A stretch of 64,000 nucleotides of DNA from Eupeodes corollae (taxonomy: Eukaryota; Arthropoda; Insecta; Diptera; Syrphidae), in assembly GCF_945859685.1 (NCBI RefSeq), contig NC_079148.1:90587007-90651006 (forward strand). Reading direction: 5' to 3'. Under the pieces are notes generated by a model. It was not told where the DNA came from and did not search any database. It saw only the letters and a program-made list of their open reading frames with translations. Made by a program: the position numbers and the translations under genes. Shown piece by piece: positions 9,779 through 20,553 of this stretch (its first letter is position 1; each line of letters opens with the position of its first letter).

Positions 9779-10981
9779 CAGGGTGGGCCATGAATTAGTT
9801 AACATTTAAAAAAATCGTATTAAAAAAAAACATTTAACGTATTTTAGAAATCGTTTATTTAAGAGAAAGCTAATTAGTTTTAATATTTTTTTTAATTATA
9901 TCGTCTAAATCACCGCCGTTTCTGTTTTTGCACTCATCTAAGCGAGTCCTGAAGTTTTCGAATATTCTTCTGCAAAGAGACCCCGAGATCACAGACATCT
10001 CTTCGATGTTTTTTTTTTTTATTTGGCGGTTTATCAATGTAGACACGACTCTTTAAATAACCCCATAAAAAAAGTCTGCTGGGGATAGATCTGGACTTCT
10101 GGGTGGGCATGGGATGTCACCTCGTCTGGAAATCAGCTTTTCCGGAAACATTTCTTTGACCACCGGCAAGGAGTCGTTCGATGTGTGACATGTGGCTCCA
10201 TCTTGTTGGAACCATGTGTTACGATTATAGCCAGCAAATTCCAGTAGCATCGGTGCTAAGAACTCCCGTAACATTTTCACATCCTCGGTAGAATGAATGA
10301 ACAGCCTCGAGAAATTGCTGAAATTGCAGCCCATACCGTTACCTTAGGTCAGGAGAGTGAAGTGGCCTATCATGTTTAGCTTTAGGATATTCGCTGCTCC
10401 AATACCTGCAATTCTGTTTGTTTACATGTCATTTAGGTGGAAATGGGCTTCGTCAGAGAACAAGTTGTTGTTAAAATTACTGAATCGAGTTAACATTGTT
10501 TCGGCATATGACTTACGCAAATAAAAATCATTAGGGTTTAGTTCTTGCACTACTTAGATCTTATATGGATGTTATATCAAATCTAATTTCAAAATACGGC
10601 GTAATGATGTGCGGGATGATCCTAATTCAACCGAACGTTTACGCGTCGATAAATCTGGATCACGTCGAACAGAAGCAGAAACTTGCTGCACGTTCTCTTC
10701 GCTCCGAGAAGTCCGCGGGCCGCCGCGCCGGTTTGTCTCACATTTAGTATAGATCCCCTCTCTACGAACATTATTAAAGGAGCACTTGGATAGTAATGAG
10801 CGAAAAGTTGTTTAAATAAAACTGTTTTACGCAGTAAGCGTGTTGCGGTCCCGCGGAGCGATCCATTGCGACTTAATTTACAAGGAGCGAGCTAGTGCCC
10901 CCGCGCACACCCGCGCTTCACGCGGCAATGGTTTGCGCGGTAAGTTACATTTAAATGTTAACGAATTCTTGGCCCACCCTG
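9779..10981 (-). mobile_element. mariner element (DD41D type), complete ends, TA target site
   Basis: The left end CAGGGTGGGCCATGAATTAG at 9779 and the reverse complement of the right end, CAGGGTGGGCCAAGAATTCG, form near-identical terminal inverted repeats continuing through GTTAACATTT. TA dinucleotides flank both ends (9777-9778 and 10982-10983). The length, 1203 bp, is usual for mariner. The disrupted transposase lies on the minus strand. The inner 10550-10920 region is notably GC-richer. Confidence 0.92.
10053..10560 (-). pseudogene. mariner transposase, DD41D catalytic domain, disrupted
   Basis: The minus strand gives NNLFSDEAHFHLN (first catalytic D) near 10470, a stop and frameshifts, then NTWFQQDGATCHTS (second D) and PPRSPDLSPADFF (third D). 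Forty-one residues separate the second and third Asp, the spacing of the DD41D ('rosa'-type) mariner group. After DFF the frame breaks (YGVI then stop). The N-terminal helix-turn-helix region is not readable, so the element is non-autonomous now. Confidence 0.85.
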
Positions 10982-10983
10982 TA

Positions 10984-11472
10984 GGAATATCAGAAGAATT
11001 GAGCTTCCAAAACATTATATTCCACGATTTATCAGTCTTCATTGAACAATGTTTTTGAAATTAGATAATTGAAGCATTAAATCAAATTAGTAAATTTTTT
11101 TTTTTTTGATAATATAGTACCCGTGGCATGATGGTTAGTGCGTTGGACTGTTATGCCATAGGTCTTGGGTTCGATCCCTGCCTATGCCATCTAAAGTCTT
11201 TCACGGGTACTGCCTCTTGCGAGGAATTGACAAATCCTCCAAGAGTAATTCTTGTCATGAAAAAGTGCTTTCTCAAACTAACCGTTTCGATTCGTCATAT
11301 AAACTGTAAGTCTCCTCCATTCCTGACAACATTGCTCACACACAGGAATGGTTGAGAGTTGTAAGTCACTAGGGCCTAGTTCTCAACGCACTGATGCGCC
11401 ACCCAATTTTTTTTTTTTAAATATTTTTAGTAAATCTTTAATTTATTGATAACTTTTTCAATTTGATTCTAA
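10984..11472 (+). repeat. Duplicate copy A, right part, interrupted by a SINE
   Basis: Sequence such as CTTCCAAAACATTATATTCC, then CATTGAACAATG, then GAAGCATTAAATCAAATTA and AAATCTTTAATTTATTG matches 15200-15320. The SINE at 11118-11408 splits it. Confidence 0.75.
11118..11408 (+). mobile_element. tRNA-derived SINE, copy 1
   Basis: The head is tRNA-like: box A-like GGCATGATGGTTAGTGCGTT near 11126 and box B GGTTCGATCC at 11168-11177, the internal RNA polymerase III promoter of tRNA genes. A non-tRNA body follows, with GGTACTGCCTCTTGCGAGGA, CTCCTCCATTCCTGACAA and CACACAGGAATGGTTGAGAG, ending GCGCCACCCAA plus a T-run. The same unit recurs at 38313-38602, and a partial copy lies inverted at 40265-40440. 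It sits in a duplicated segment whose other copy (15121-15325) lacks it. Confidence 0.88.
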
Positions 11473-13084
11473 AAAAAGAGGCTGGGATTCGACCCACACT
11501 GATAACTTCCATTCCGTCTGTCGATATGTCTTGCCAATGGTGACCTACTGATCTGTGGTTCGCGAAAAAATGCGAATAAATTTCTCCTCCGTTATTGTCT
11601 TTTGTTGAATTTGAATTTGTGTATTGTCATAACAGAGCTTCTGTTGATTTAATATCGTTGTTTTATTGTCAAGGAACATATATTTAAAAAAAACGTGAAA
11701 TATTAAAAACATATTTCGAAAAATCTTTAGTTGAAAAACCCGGTCCATGAGACCGGTGTCATCATTGATCAAAGTCAAATTTGTGTAACCAACGGCGGGT
11801 TAAAAGTTTGTAGGTTTTCTTGTTGGGTTTAAAAAAAGTTGTAAGTTGACTTATTCTTAAAAAATTTAAAATTACCAACATTTTTTTTCATATAAAAAAA
11901 TAGTATTTTTTTGAATATCTTGTTTTGTTAAAAAAAATGTTTACAAATTTTGTAGCATTTATTAAATTTTTACAAATTGGATGAATAAAATTAATTCGAG
12001 AGATATCAAGAACCGAACATCAATTTTTACCAAATTTGCGTACTATTTTTTGTAGATATTATTTTTTTTATGAAAAAACGGACTGTTGGATATTTAAAAA
12101 AAAAACTACTGAATAACAAACATTTTTTCTGTCAAATAAAAAAGTATTAAGACAATATTATCAATATTTGAAAAGCTATTTGAGTCGAAAATACATTTTT
12201 ACTAATATTATTATTTATTGGATTTTTCTAAATTTTTACTGAATGTTGACAAGAATATTTTTTAAAAGATGAAAGTGGTTTAAAGCCAATATCTCAAAGT
12301 TTTGAAAAGATATTTTTTAGTTTTTTTTTTAAGTTTTTGTTTTTTGTAAAAAAACTTTCAATTATATTTTTCTCAAAAGGAGTTTAAAGCCAATATCTCA
12401 GAGTTTTTAAAAGTCGAAAATCAATTTTTACCACCTTCTATATTTTTTTATAAGAAAACTGTTTTTGAACAGTGAATTTTTCCCAACATTTTTCCTAATG
12501 TTTAAAATAATATGTTTTATAAGTTAAAATTAGTTAGAAGCCATTATCTCAAATTCAGATGTTAAACACTTTATTTTCTGTTTCACAAAATTGTTTTGGA
12601 GATGAAATCATTTTTTATTCGTAAAATAAAATTTTAGAAGTGGCAAATTTGTTTTTATTAAAAAAAACCGTTAATTGGTATTTTTTTCAAATAAATATAC
12701 TAGTTTGTTTTAACGTTACAATATATAATATAAAATTTAATTCAAGTCTCTAGCGTTATTCGTTCGTGAGATTTTTAGTGTTAACCAAAATTGTCACCTT
12801 TATTTTTCAACTGCTATGGTAAAAAAAATACCGACGCAATTTTCTTGAGAGCCCTTTCTGCATCTTTCCACCTTATTATCTGTATAAAAAAAATTATTTG
12901 AAGTCGATATCTATTCTGGTTCTTGAGCTATAAACGACGAACGTGGACATACGGTTGTACGAACGTACGTACACACGCAAAAAAATGTTTTATTTCGACT
13001 CTAGGGACCTTGAAACGTGGAGAAATGTCAATAGAATTTGACAAATCGAACCCATTACAATAACTTCCTATGGGAAGTTAAAAA
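11473..13084 (+). repeat. RptA copy (near full length)
   Basis: It starts AAAAAGAGGCTGGGATTCGA, passes TAACTTCCATTCCGTCTGTC, and ends TAACTTCCTATGGGAAGTTA at 13080 followed by AAAA. The body consists of diverged quasi-repeats of TTTTGAAAAGATATTTGAGT, CAATTTTTACCAACTTTT and GTAAAAAAACTGTCAATT type. Near the 3' end lies a GC-richer stretch with ACGAACGTACGTACACACGC. The motif TAACTTCCCAT is near both ends in inverted orientation. No coding frame. Confidence 0.8.
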
Positions 13085-13222
13085 TTGAAAGTAATGAGAA
13101 AAATGGAATTTAATTTAAAAGGATATACCGATGGACATTTTGATTTTGAATGTCAGCTGCGGAATATTGTGTGTCTTAAAAATAATCTTTGTACAATTTA
13201 CGTCTGAGACTAGGCTTAATGG
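13085..13222 (-). pseudogene. LINE C-terminal fragment, duplicate copy B (left part)
   Basis: Sequence matching 9555-9727 (AATTGAAAGTAATGA, GGATATACC, TTTTGATTTTGAATGTC, CAATTTACGTCTGAGACTAGG). The match resumes at 15120 after the LINE at 13223-15119. Confidence 0.75.
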
Positions 13223-15119
13223 TAATTAATAATTATTATAATTATTTATTAATTCATCAATATGAGAATTAAAAATCTACAATTAGACTACTAGATAAAT
13301 ATTAACATGTGTACGATTTATTAAATAAACTTAAGTTAAATATAAATATTTAAAATATAATTAACATGAAAAATATGTACAAAATAAAATATAAATAAAA
13401 ATATGTAATTAATTTGTTCATACATGATTAAAATATAAGATCAATTGAAATGAAAATGCAATAAAAGCTTATTTTTCAAAAAAGATCTATTTAATTAAAA
13501 ATCAATTCAATTTAAAATTAAGTTTGATTCTTTGACACTTTGTTCATCTTCTCAAAACGTTTGATATGATATGATAAAATATCACTTATAAACATCACAG
13601 AAAACATTTTACGTCTATTTTCAAGTGATAGAATAGCTAAAAGTTGGCATCTAGTTTTCTATGATGGAGTTTCAATATTCCACCCAAACTTTTGAATAGA
13701 GAATCTTGTAAATTTTTGTTGGACCATTTCAATTCTTTTAGATTGAATTTTATAAAAAGGGTTCCAGATTACACAACAGTATTCCAAGATTGGTCTTACA
13801 TATGAGGTAAAAGGGTCTTGAAAGTCTATGCTATTGCGTTTGATAAAACCGAGCATGGAATTTGCTTTGGTTATACCAAATTCAATGTGCTTAACGAAGT
13901 TAAGTTTAGGGTCAAAAACAGCACCAAGATCATTCTTCTCCCTTACTCTTTCTAGAACTTGATTCTCAATTTTGTATTCAAAAATGATTTCAGCTGCGGC
14001 AAAAAGAAAAAAATTGACATTTAGTGACATTTAAATATAATTGGTTTTTCGTGCACCATTGGGATAATTTCAAAATATCGTCTTGTAAGAGATGACAGTC
14101 ATTAATAGATTTTATGCAACTAAAAAACTTTTTGTCATCGCCAAAAAGAAGTTGACTAGAATTAATGAAAATACTAGGTACAAATTACGAAAAGAAGGGG
14201 TCCAAGATGTGTACCTTGGGGCATACCAGATGAAACCAAAATTGGTTAAACAAATTGAACTCGACCCTTAAGATTAGATACAAACCACTTCAAAAATTTA
14301 GAATGAAATCCAAAGCTTTTTAATTTCTTAATTAAAATAGAGTGACTTACTCTATCAAATGCCTTTGAAAAATCGGTATAAATTACATTAATTTGATGTC
14401 CTTCTTCGAGATTATTTAAAATGAAATTGGAGAAAATAGAGAACATAGTCTTTGTTGATCTTCCTGCAACGAAACCATGTTGTAGCGGTGAAATGTGTTT
14501 CTTAACTAAAAATTTTAGTTTTTTATTTATTAATTTTTGGAATACACGACAATTTACAAATCAGACGGTAGTCGGATATTTGCTGTTTAGACCCTGATTT
14601 GTAAATAGGGTTTAAAAATGATTTCTTCCATGATGAAAGAAATTCGACGTTCTTTGAAGAGCTATTAAAAATTGGGAAAAGCGGTTCAGCTAGAGAAGCA
14701 GCACATGTTTAAAGAACAATAGGTGGAATTTCGTATGGACCTGGTTTATTGTCATCATTTAAACTCAAGAGACCATCTTCAATTGTGGAAATATTTAATT
14801 CTATACAACCAATATCTGTCTTACATTCAAAAGACAAATATTCGGCTGTTAATGCTGAAATTTCATTCGAATTAGCGCAACTAGATTCAAAATAGTGTGC
14901 AAAGGAATTACAAATACTTAATACATTTGAAAATATTGACCCAAGGTAATTCATATACCTGGGAATACCAATCGATTTTTTTTTACTCTTAACGTAGGAC
15001 CAAAATGACTTACCATTTTTTTTAGGTTAGATTCAATTGATAAAATATAAATATGTTAAGAACATCGAATTTTCGTTCCAATTGGATATAAATATTTTGG
15101 TTTTTATCTTTATTTATAG
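13223..15119 (-). mobile_element. Degenerate non-LTR retrotransposon (jockey/CR1 group)
   Basis: Minus-strand pieces in order from the right: LLSLNDDNKPGPYEIPPIVL (14709-14770; the GPD-type motif before the RT), VIYTDFSKAFDRVSHSILIK (RT motif A, 14320-14390), KFLKWFVSNLKGRVQFV, then SSGMPQGTHLGPLLF near 14190-14240, a YADD-box equivalent FGDDKKFF near 14130, and VRPILEYCCVIWNPF at 13750-13810 in the C-terminal domain. There are several stops and frameshifts. Its limits are inferred from the split of duplicate copy B. Confidence 0.82.
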
Positions 15120-15325
15120 TTAAATAAATAGCTAAGCATTCTAAAAAATATGCCTATCACCATAGATTTGCCTGTTAGGCCTATCAGACAGTGTTGAGGT
15201 TTCAAAACATTAAATTCTATACGGTTTATCATTCTTAGTTGAACAATGTTATTTAGATTAGATATTTGAAGCGTTAAATCAAATTATTAATATTTTTATT
15301 TAATCTTTAATTTATTGTGTAAAAT
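15120..15325 (+). repeat. Duplicate copy B, right part (empty site for the mariner and SINE of copy A)
   Basis: TAAATAGCTAAGCATTCTAA matches 9727-9746, and TTTCAAAACATTAAATTC onward matches 11006 onward, without the mariner between them. Further on it matches both sides of the SINE without the SINE. Confidence 0.8.
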
Positions 15326-16315
15326 AAAATTGAAATGAAGCTGATAGTATTATTATTATCGGACTTAAATTTGAGTTTAAGACGAACACGAAGGCTTAAT
15401 TTGTGATTTTAAAAAATCTATAATTAAATATTGTATCTTTTTTTGTCCATAATTTTAAATTTTAAACGATGTGTCTGAATCCAAAATCATCAAAAATTTA
15501 TAAAAACATTCAAAAAATTGTATTTCATTGAGAGGAAACACAAAAGAAAGCGTCATTCTATGGTAATAAATCATTAATAGCGTTAGCAGCTGAGATACAT
15601 TTTAAAAAAAAAAATATTTGTACCAACTAATATCAACTTAAATGTTCGGATTTTAATGAAAATCACTTCTAAACATTTGGTCTTATAGTCATTAATTACC
15701 AACTAATGACTATTTTATTGAAATTATTATGTTTCCGTTAATTGTGATTTAAAGTAGAATTTTATTTCACTAGCGCTTTCAAAATACGTTAAACCATTTC
15801 TTAGACTAATAAGATTCTTATCATAAGAAATAAAATGGCAATTCTCATAATTGATTGGATTTTTAATGTTTGCAAAATGTATATCTAGATAATAAAAATC
15901 AAAAAGCTTAACCGACAACACGGAAATTTAAAATTATATTCCTAATATTAAACACCAAAAATTGATGTTACTTCTTTTTACAGGGTGCTTTCTATTTTTC
16001 TTCATACATTTGTGATTCAAAGTTCTTTTTATCTGAATACATTTTTTAGAAATATAATTAAAGTTAAGTTGAGTGGGATCTTCCTATTTCACAGAATTCA
16101 CTCAATAAACAAATAGCACAAAAAAGTTGCTGATGAAACTGCATAAACGGTTACAGATAGATTCGTTACAAAAATAGAAAAATGCAATCGACAAAATAAG
16201 TGTTTGAATTCAATAATGGCGTACAACATTTTTTCTAACACAATCATACAAACATTTTCCAATTTGTATAAACAATACAGAAGTATCCAATTTTGCCAAT
16301 TACCATGGAATGGTT
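15326..16315. other. AT-rich sequence, no gene seen
   Basis: Frames here are short and AT-driven (for example 15727-15921 minus). A string ACAGGGTGCTTTCTA at 15980 recalls a mariner end, but no partner or TA-flanked inverted repeat was found. Confidence 0.5.
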
Positions 16316-16319
16316 AGGT

Positions 16320-17570
16320 TAGGCTAAAGTGGCTGTCCATGATGGAATCGGACACATTTAAGCCAGTTTAATGGCCCATTGTAATACTACATGGATATTG
16401 AGGCTTCCTCCTAGGCTTAATGGAACGAGTTTGAGTCCTTACGAAACGTGAGAGGCTGATTTTGCTGATATGATTTAGATCGTTTAGATCTTTACAGAAG
16501 AATTCTCCTCATCCATACAGCTTCTGCAAAAGTCATTTGAGAATACGCCTATCCGCGTGGCGTGCTTTCCTATTAGGGGCCAGTTATAGCTATCATTGAA
16601 ATCGATCTGAAAAACATTTTGAATCGATATTTGACGGTGTTTCCTTTGATTAGGAATGAAAATTATATACTGATCAATTGGAAATCACACAAAGATTTTT
16701 TTTTTGAGAAAAAAAAGTGTAACTACGCATTTATTTTTCTCTAAAAATGTATTTTTCTATTTTCTGGACTGGAATTCATTTTCCTGAACAGCTGATACTT
16801 TTATGTTCAAAAGAAAAACGAATAGTTCCACCCCACTGATTTGCGTTACAGTTTCACACAATGCCAACGACAGATTTCTGTCAGTAAAAGTTTTTCGGTG
16901 GATTTCAATCAGCAAATTTTTTTCAATGACAGAAACTTTTAATGATAGCTACAAACGACCTGTCAAGAAAATTCCAATTTTTGTTTTCAATGATGAAAAC
17001 CAATGATAGCTATAACTGGCAATTACGACAGTGTCCCGTTATGACACCTATTATCGAGCTTTATGCGATCTGCTTAGGGATAGAAAGCACCTTGATCGCT
17101 TTAAATCTAGTGTTGGCCAGATGTTTTTTGTGACCTGACACTTGGTGATGTTGTTCCACCTGGTGTTCGCATCCTTCATAGCGTCTTGCATTACCAGCAG
17201 TTTACAAGTAGCGATTGGTATGCCAGCATTTGCCAAAATTGGTAGGATGGACTGCACTGTACCGTTCCTGGCGAGTTCATCTGCCTTACAGTTACCTGGA
17301 ATGCCCTATCCTCCCAGAAAGATCTGGAAGGTATAGAAATCTGGAAGTGCTTTGGAATTGATTCTAAATAATTGAGAACTACGGTTGGTAATCCACAACG
17401 TCCAGTGCAGTCCACCATACTGCCACACCGTACATTAAAATCGGTCTAATTATCGATGTGCAAAGCAAATGCGTGATTCTGGGTTTTAAGCCCCTAAACC
17501 TTGGAATGACTTTGGATGCAAAGTTTAATTTTTTAAAAAGAGAAGAGTCAAACAAGTTGATAAGCATATG
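16320..17570 (-). pseudogene. RNase H-bearing non-LTR retrotransposon remnant (I/R1/LOA group), split by a MITE
   Basis: From the right on the minus strand: LKPRITHLLCTSIIRPILMY and GVAVWWTAL (17380-17480) from the region after the RT domain; then an RNase H piece with FWEDRAFQ / GNCKADELARNGT near 17260-17310; then SHKARLMSVITGH near 17040. After the MITE it resumes with GPLIGKHATRIGVFSNDFC and CRSCMDEENSS, the Cys motif that ends many I/R1-type ORF2 proteins, and a tail to 16320. Frames are broken throughout. Confidence 0.8.
16580..17019. mobile_element. MITE with perfect 19-bp terminal inverted repeats
   Basis: CCAGTTATAGCTATCATTG at 16580-16598 and its exact reverse complement CAATGATAGCTATAACTGG at 17001-17019 bound 440 bp of non-coding sequence. 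The insertion splits the LINE reading CRN-W/GPLIGKHAT. The outermost base or two are ambiguous because GG/CC flank both ends, and no clear target-site duplication was seen. Confidence 0.85.
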
Positions 17571-17997
17571 GAAGACTTGTGACCTACATACGAGTATCTA
17601 TCTAAAACAAACATTTCTAATATTATCAACCACTGAAACTCGTTTTGACTAATGGCATCCATCCAATGGGATTGCTGTACATAGGAAAACAAAATTATGA
17701 ACCCATCCAAACATTCTAAAACAAAGTAAATGGTGAAATAATAAATGTCCCATGTTATATTTGTTCTAAAAACTATGGGAAAGTATTAATATTAAAAACT
17801 TCGAATAGAGTGAATTTTAAATTTTCGATCTTTCTTTTTAATGCGTTAAAACTACCCGGTACTGATTTCCATTGAATATTGTAAAAATATAGCTAATGTA
17901 ACTGTGTTTACTAGACATTAAACTTTACAATTTATAAAGCAATAACTTGTACGACTTTAGCTTAAATTAAATAGTAAATAATCCACTTATTTAATAA
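17571..17997. other. No gene seen
   Basis: AT-rich sequence beyond the RNase H-type LINE remnant; it may hold more diverged LINE sequence, but no motif is readable. Confidence 0.35.
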
Positions 17998-18256
17998 AAA
18001 AAAAAGAGGCTTGAAAGCGACCAACAGCAATAAGAATAACATCCCATCCCGTCTGTCGATTTGTCTTGCTTAAAAGGTTTGAAGGTTTTCGTGGTTTGTT
18101 AAAAAAGTTGTCAGTCGAAATTTTCTACAAAATTATCTAAAAATTATTAACAATAATTTTCATATAATAAAATAGTTTGAATTTAAAATCTATTTTTGTA
18201 AACGAGATCTTTAGTCAAAAACAAATTTTTACCAATTTTAGTAGAATTTCTTGAAA
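17998..18256 (+). repeat. RptA 5' fragment
   Basis: Starts AAAAAGAGGCTTGAAAGCGA, then CATCCCGTCTGTCGATTTGT, GTTAAAAAAGTTGTCAGTCG and ACCAATTTTAGTAGAATTTC, matching the first 250 bases of other RptA copies. It stops abruptly where a Tc1-like piece begins. Confidence 0.75.
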
Positions 18257-18590
18257 ACATGAATAATGTGTTTGAACTACCATGGTTAACTTTGAACTCG
18301 TACATCCTGTTGGGCAAGGAATCATATAATTTCTGTATATAGTCCAGAGAAATAGTCTGCCAGGCACATTTTATTCCTTTAATGAGTTTCGCTTCCAGAC
18401 TCGCATACCTTGCGTTGTAGCCATAAGCAATACTATCGGGACCCTCAAAATTAATTTCTCGTCCGAAAAGCCAACAAGCTGCCACTCTGTCGTTCAGGAC
18501 ATATACGCTTTGCAGAAAACGACGTGTTGCGTCTTTCGAAGTATAGGTTAAGATGTTCAGCATTGGGAATAATTCTTTGCACAGCACACA
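18257..18590 (-). pseudogene. Tc1-like transposase C-terminal fragment
   Basis: A minus-strand frame reads KCAWQTISLDYIQKLYDSLP followed by NRMYEFKVNHGSSN, the usual C-terminal end of Tc1 transposases (W..I....C..L..SMP.R...V....G). The part upstream (YNARYASLEAKLIKGI) fits the linker before it, but the catalytic DDE motifs are absent and the far N-terminal part of the frame is not recognisable. It abuts an RptA fragment and is a dead remnant. Confidence 0.65.
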
Positions 18591-18779
18591 TGCGTTCTTT
18601 TACACCGTTTTTTTTTTTCTTTTATCTTGGCTGCAGAGTCGTGTGAATTCGCTTGTCAGCTGTTGTAATGACAGAAGATGGACGGCACATTTCGTAACTC
18701 TGTGGCTGAGAAATTTGATGGATTATTTGAGTACACTCACTATAAGCCTTTATTTTGGAACTTTTGGCCTTATTTGACA

Positions 18780-19228
18780 GTTTTGCTTTTCATATTTTTA
18801 CTAAATTTAATTAAACATTATTCAAAATAAACTAATAATAACTTAAAAAAGAAAATCAAGACTATAACAGGCACAAATTATTTTATTTTTTTAGAGAAAG
18901 AGTAAAAAAAGTAGAATGAAAAAATCAAAAAAAATCTAATGAAGACATAAATCCTCGGTAGACATCATGGTTTGCCTACACGCTAAACCGGAAATCAGAC
19001 TTAAAAACTTATTCTGCGTATCATTTCTCCTCTTATTTATGACATTTCCCCAAAAAACTTAGTAAGACATTCTATGTATGCGTGAAAACACGTCAATTTT
19101 TCTCGTTGAATTCGTCCATATTACAAATACAACAATGTAAACAAATGGGTTTTGGAGGGTCATACGTACGAAGGATTTATATCTTCATATAGAGTGTTTT
19201 TGGAAAAAAACAAATATTGAGCATTAAA
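18780..19228. other. AT-rich sequence, no gene seen
   Basis: No motif-bearing frame or repeat with another part of the window was recognised here. Confidence 0.4.
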
Positions 19229-19775
19229 CAGGGTCCGGCAAAAAGATCTCCCATGGGCAATGACAAAATAATAAACAATTTAACAGACAAATTTGATTAA
19301 ATTTTTTAAATTAAATACTATGCCATTTTACATTAAATTAAATAATTACTAAGTTTTAAATATTATATCCGTTAAATATTGTCCTCTATTATTAATCCAT
19401 TGCATACATACATCCATTGCTCGTCAAGTCTTTTGTGGTGTAATGGCTGCCACCACCTTCAGTGCATAAATAAGATGTTGGGCAATGAGTGTAGACTTTG
19501 GCCTTAAAATGTCCCCAAAGAAAAAAATCACAAGGTGATAAATCGGGGGACCTTGGTGGCCAGGTAATGTCCCCTCGTAAAGAAAGAAGATGCCCTGGAA
19601 ACGTCTCTCTCAAAATGGTTAGTGAACGCCGTGCAGTGTGTGCTGTGGCTCCATCTTGTTGTAACCAGACTTCTTTAACTTAACTTCTTTAACTGATTTA
19701 AGTTTAGTTGGAGGAAGGTCTCAATAATGTGACAGTAGCGATCCGCATTAACTGTAACTATTGCGCCACCTGATT
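19229..19775 (-). pseudogene. Second DD41D mariner, one end missing
   Basis: The left end reads ACAGGGTCCGGCAAAAAGAT, a mariner-like terminus. The minus strand encodes LQQDGATAHTARRSLTILR, then TFPGHLLSLRGDITWPPRSP, DLSPCDFFLWGHFKAKVY. Forty-one residues lie between the second and third Asp, the same spacing as at 10053. Unlike that copy, the DFFLWG block is complete. Right of about 19775 the sequence becomes a TTTA run and no matching inverted end is found, so the element is truncated. The first catalytic Asp is lost. Confidence 0.8.
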
Positions 19776-20553
19776 TATTTATTTATTATTTATTTAGACA
19801 ATATTTTGGTCAGCCTGTCCAACTAATGGTTCCTTATTGCTATCATTATTTGATGTCTTTGCTCTTAAAACATGTAATTAACCTGCCTATTTTCCATATT
19901 TCCTACATTTGTTGTCATCACTTTAATGGTCATGCTTCTTTAACCAAAAACCACAAACTTGATACTTTAACTTCCGACTTCCTGATTTTGGCCCATCACA
20001 CTCTTAATCCAATTCTTAAGATAACTGAGTTAGAATATTATAATGTTTACATAGCAAAAAAAACTCTATTGCGGTCATTAAACAATCTATGAATCATTAA
20101 ACGTCCCTAGCATTTTTTTAATTGAGATGCTTTAAGACAGAGAAATAATAATTGATCCAACAGTAAGGTGCTTTTGCTGTAGCCAGCTAATAAGTTTAAT
20201 TCTTGTTGGGATGCATGAATGCTCACAGCACACATGAAACGAGTGAGAAAAACCACTTCCCGTAAATAAATTCAATGTAGTTGGTATCTATAGTAATTCT
20301 AATTGGCGGGCTTCTGTTCTTCTAAGAAAACTCTTTTGTACGAGAACCTAACCGAACAAAACAAAACCGAACCGAACCGTCAGAGTACTTAAGATACGAG
20401 TTTAGCTACTAAATCTAATAGATAGAAATAGAAGGGCCCATCACCTCAACTTTGAAAATCTTTGAAGATTCGCAAAAGTGTTAAGAGTGGGTGGGTGGTC
20501 AAGTGAAACAATATTTAAGAAAAATCTCCCGCTTTTCACGAAACAGTCAGAGT
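19776..20553. other. No gene supported
   Basis: It contains a TTTA run, an 88-codon plus-strand frame at 19826-20092 without recognisable motifs, and a CCGAAC-rich patch near 20345-20380. Nothing can be called with support. Confidence 0.4.

Noticed and set aside
11118..11185. A tRNA gene
   Set aside because: Box A and B are present, but the same head plus a 220-base non-tRNA body recurs at 38313, so it is a SINE head, not a functional tRNA.
15980..15996. A third mariner end (ACAGGGTGCTTTC)
   Set aside because: No inverted partner and no transposase nearby.
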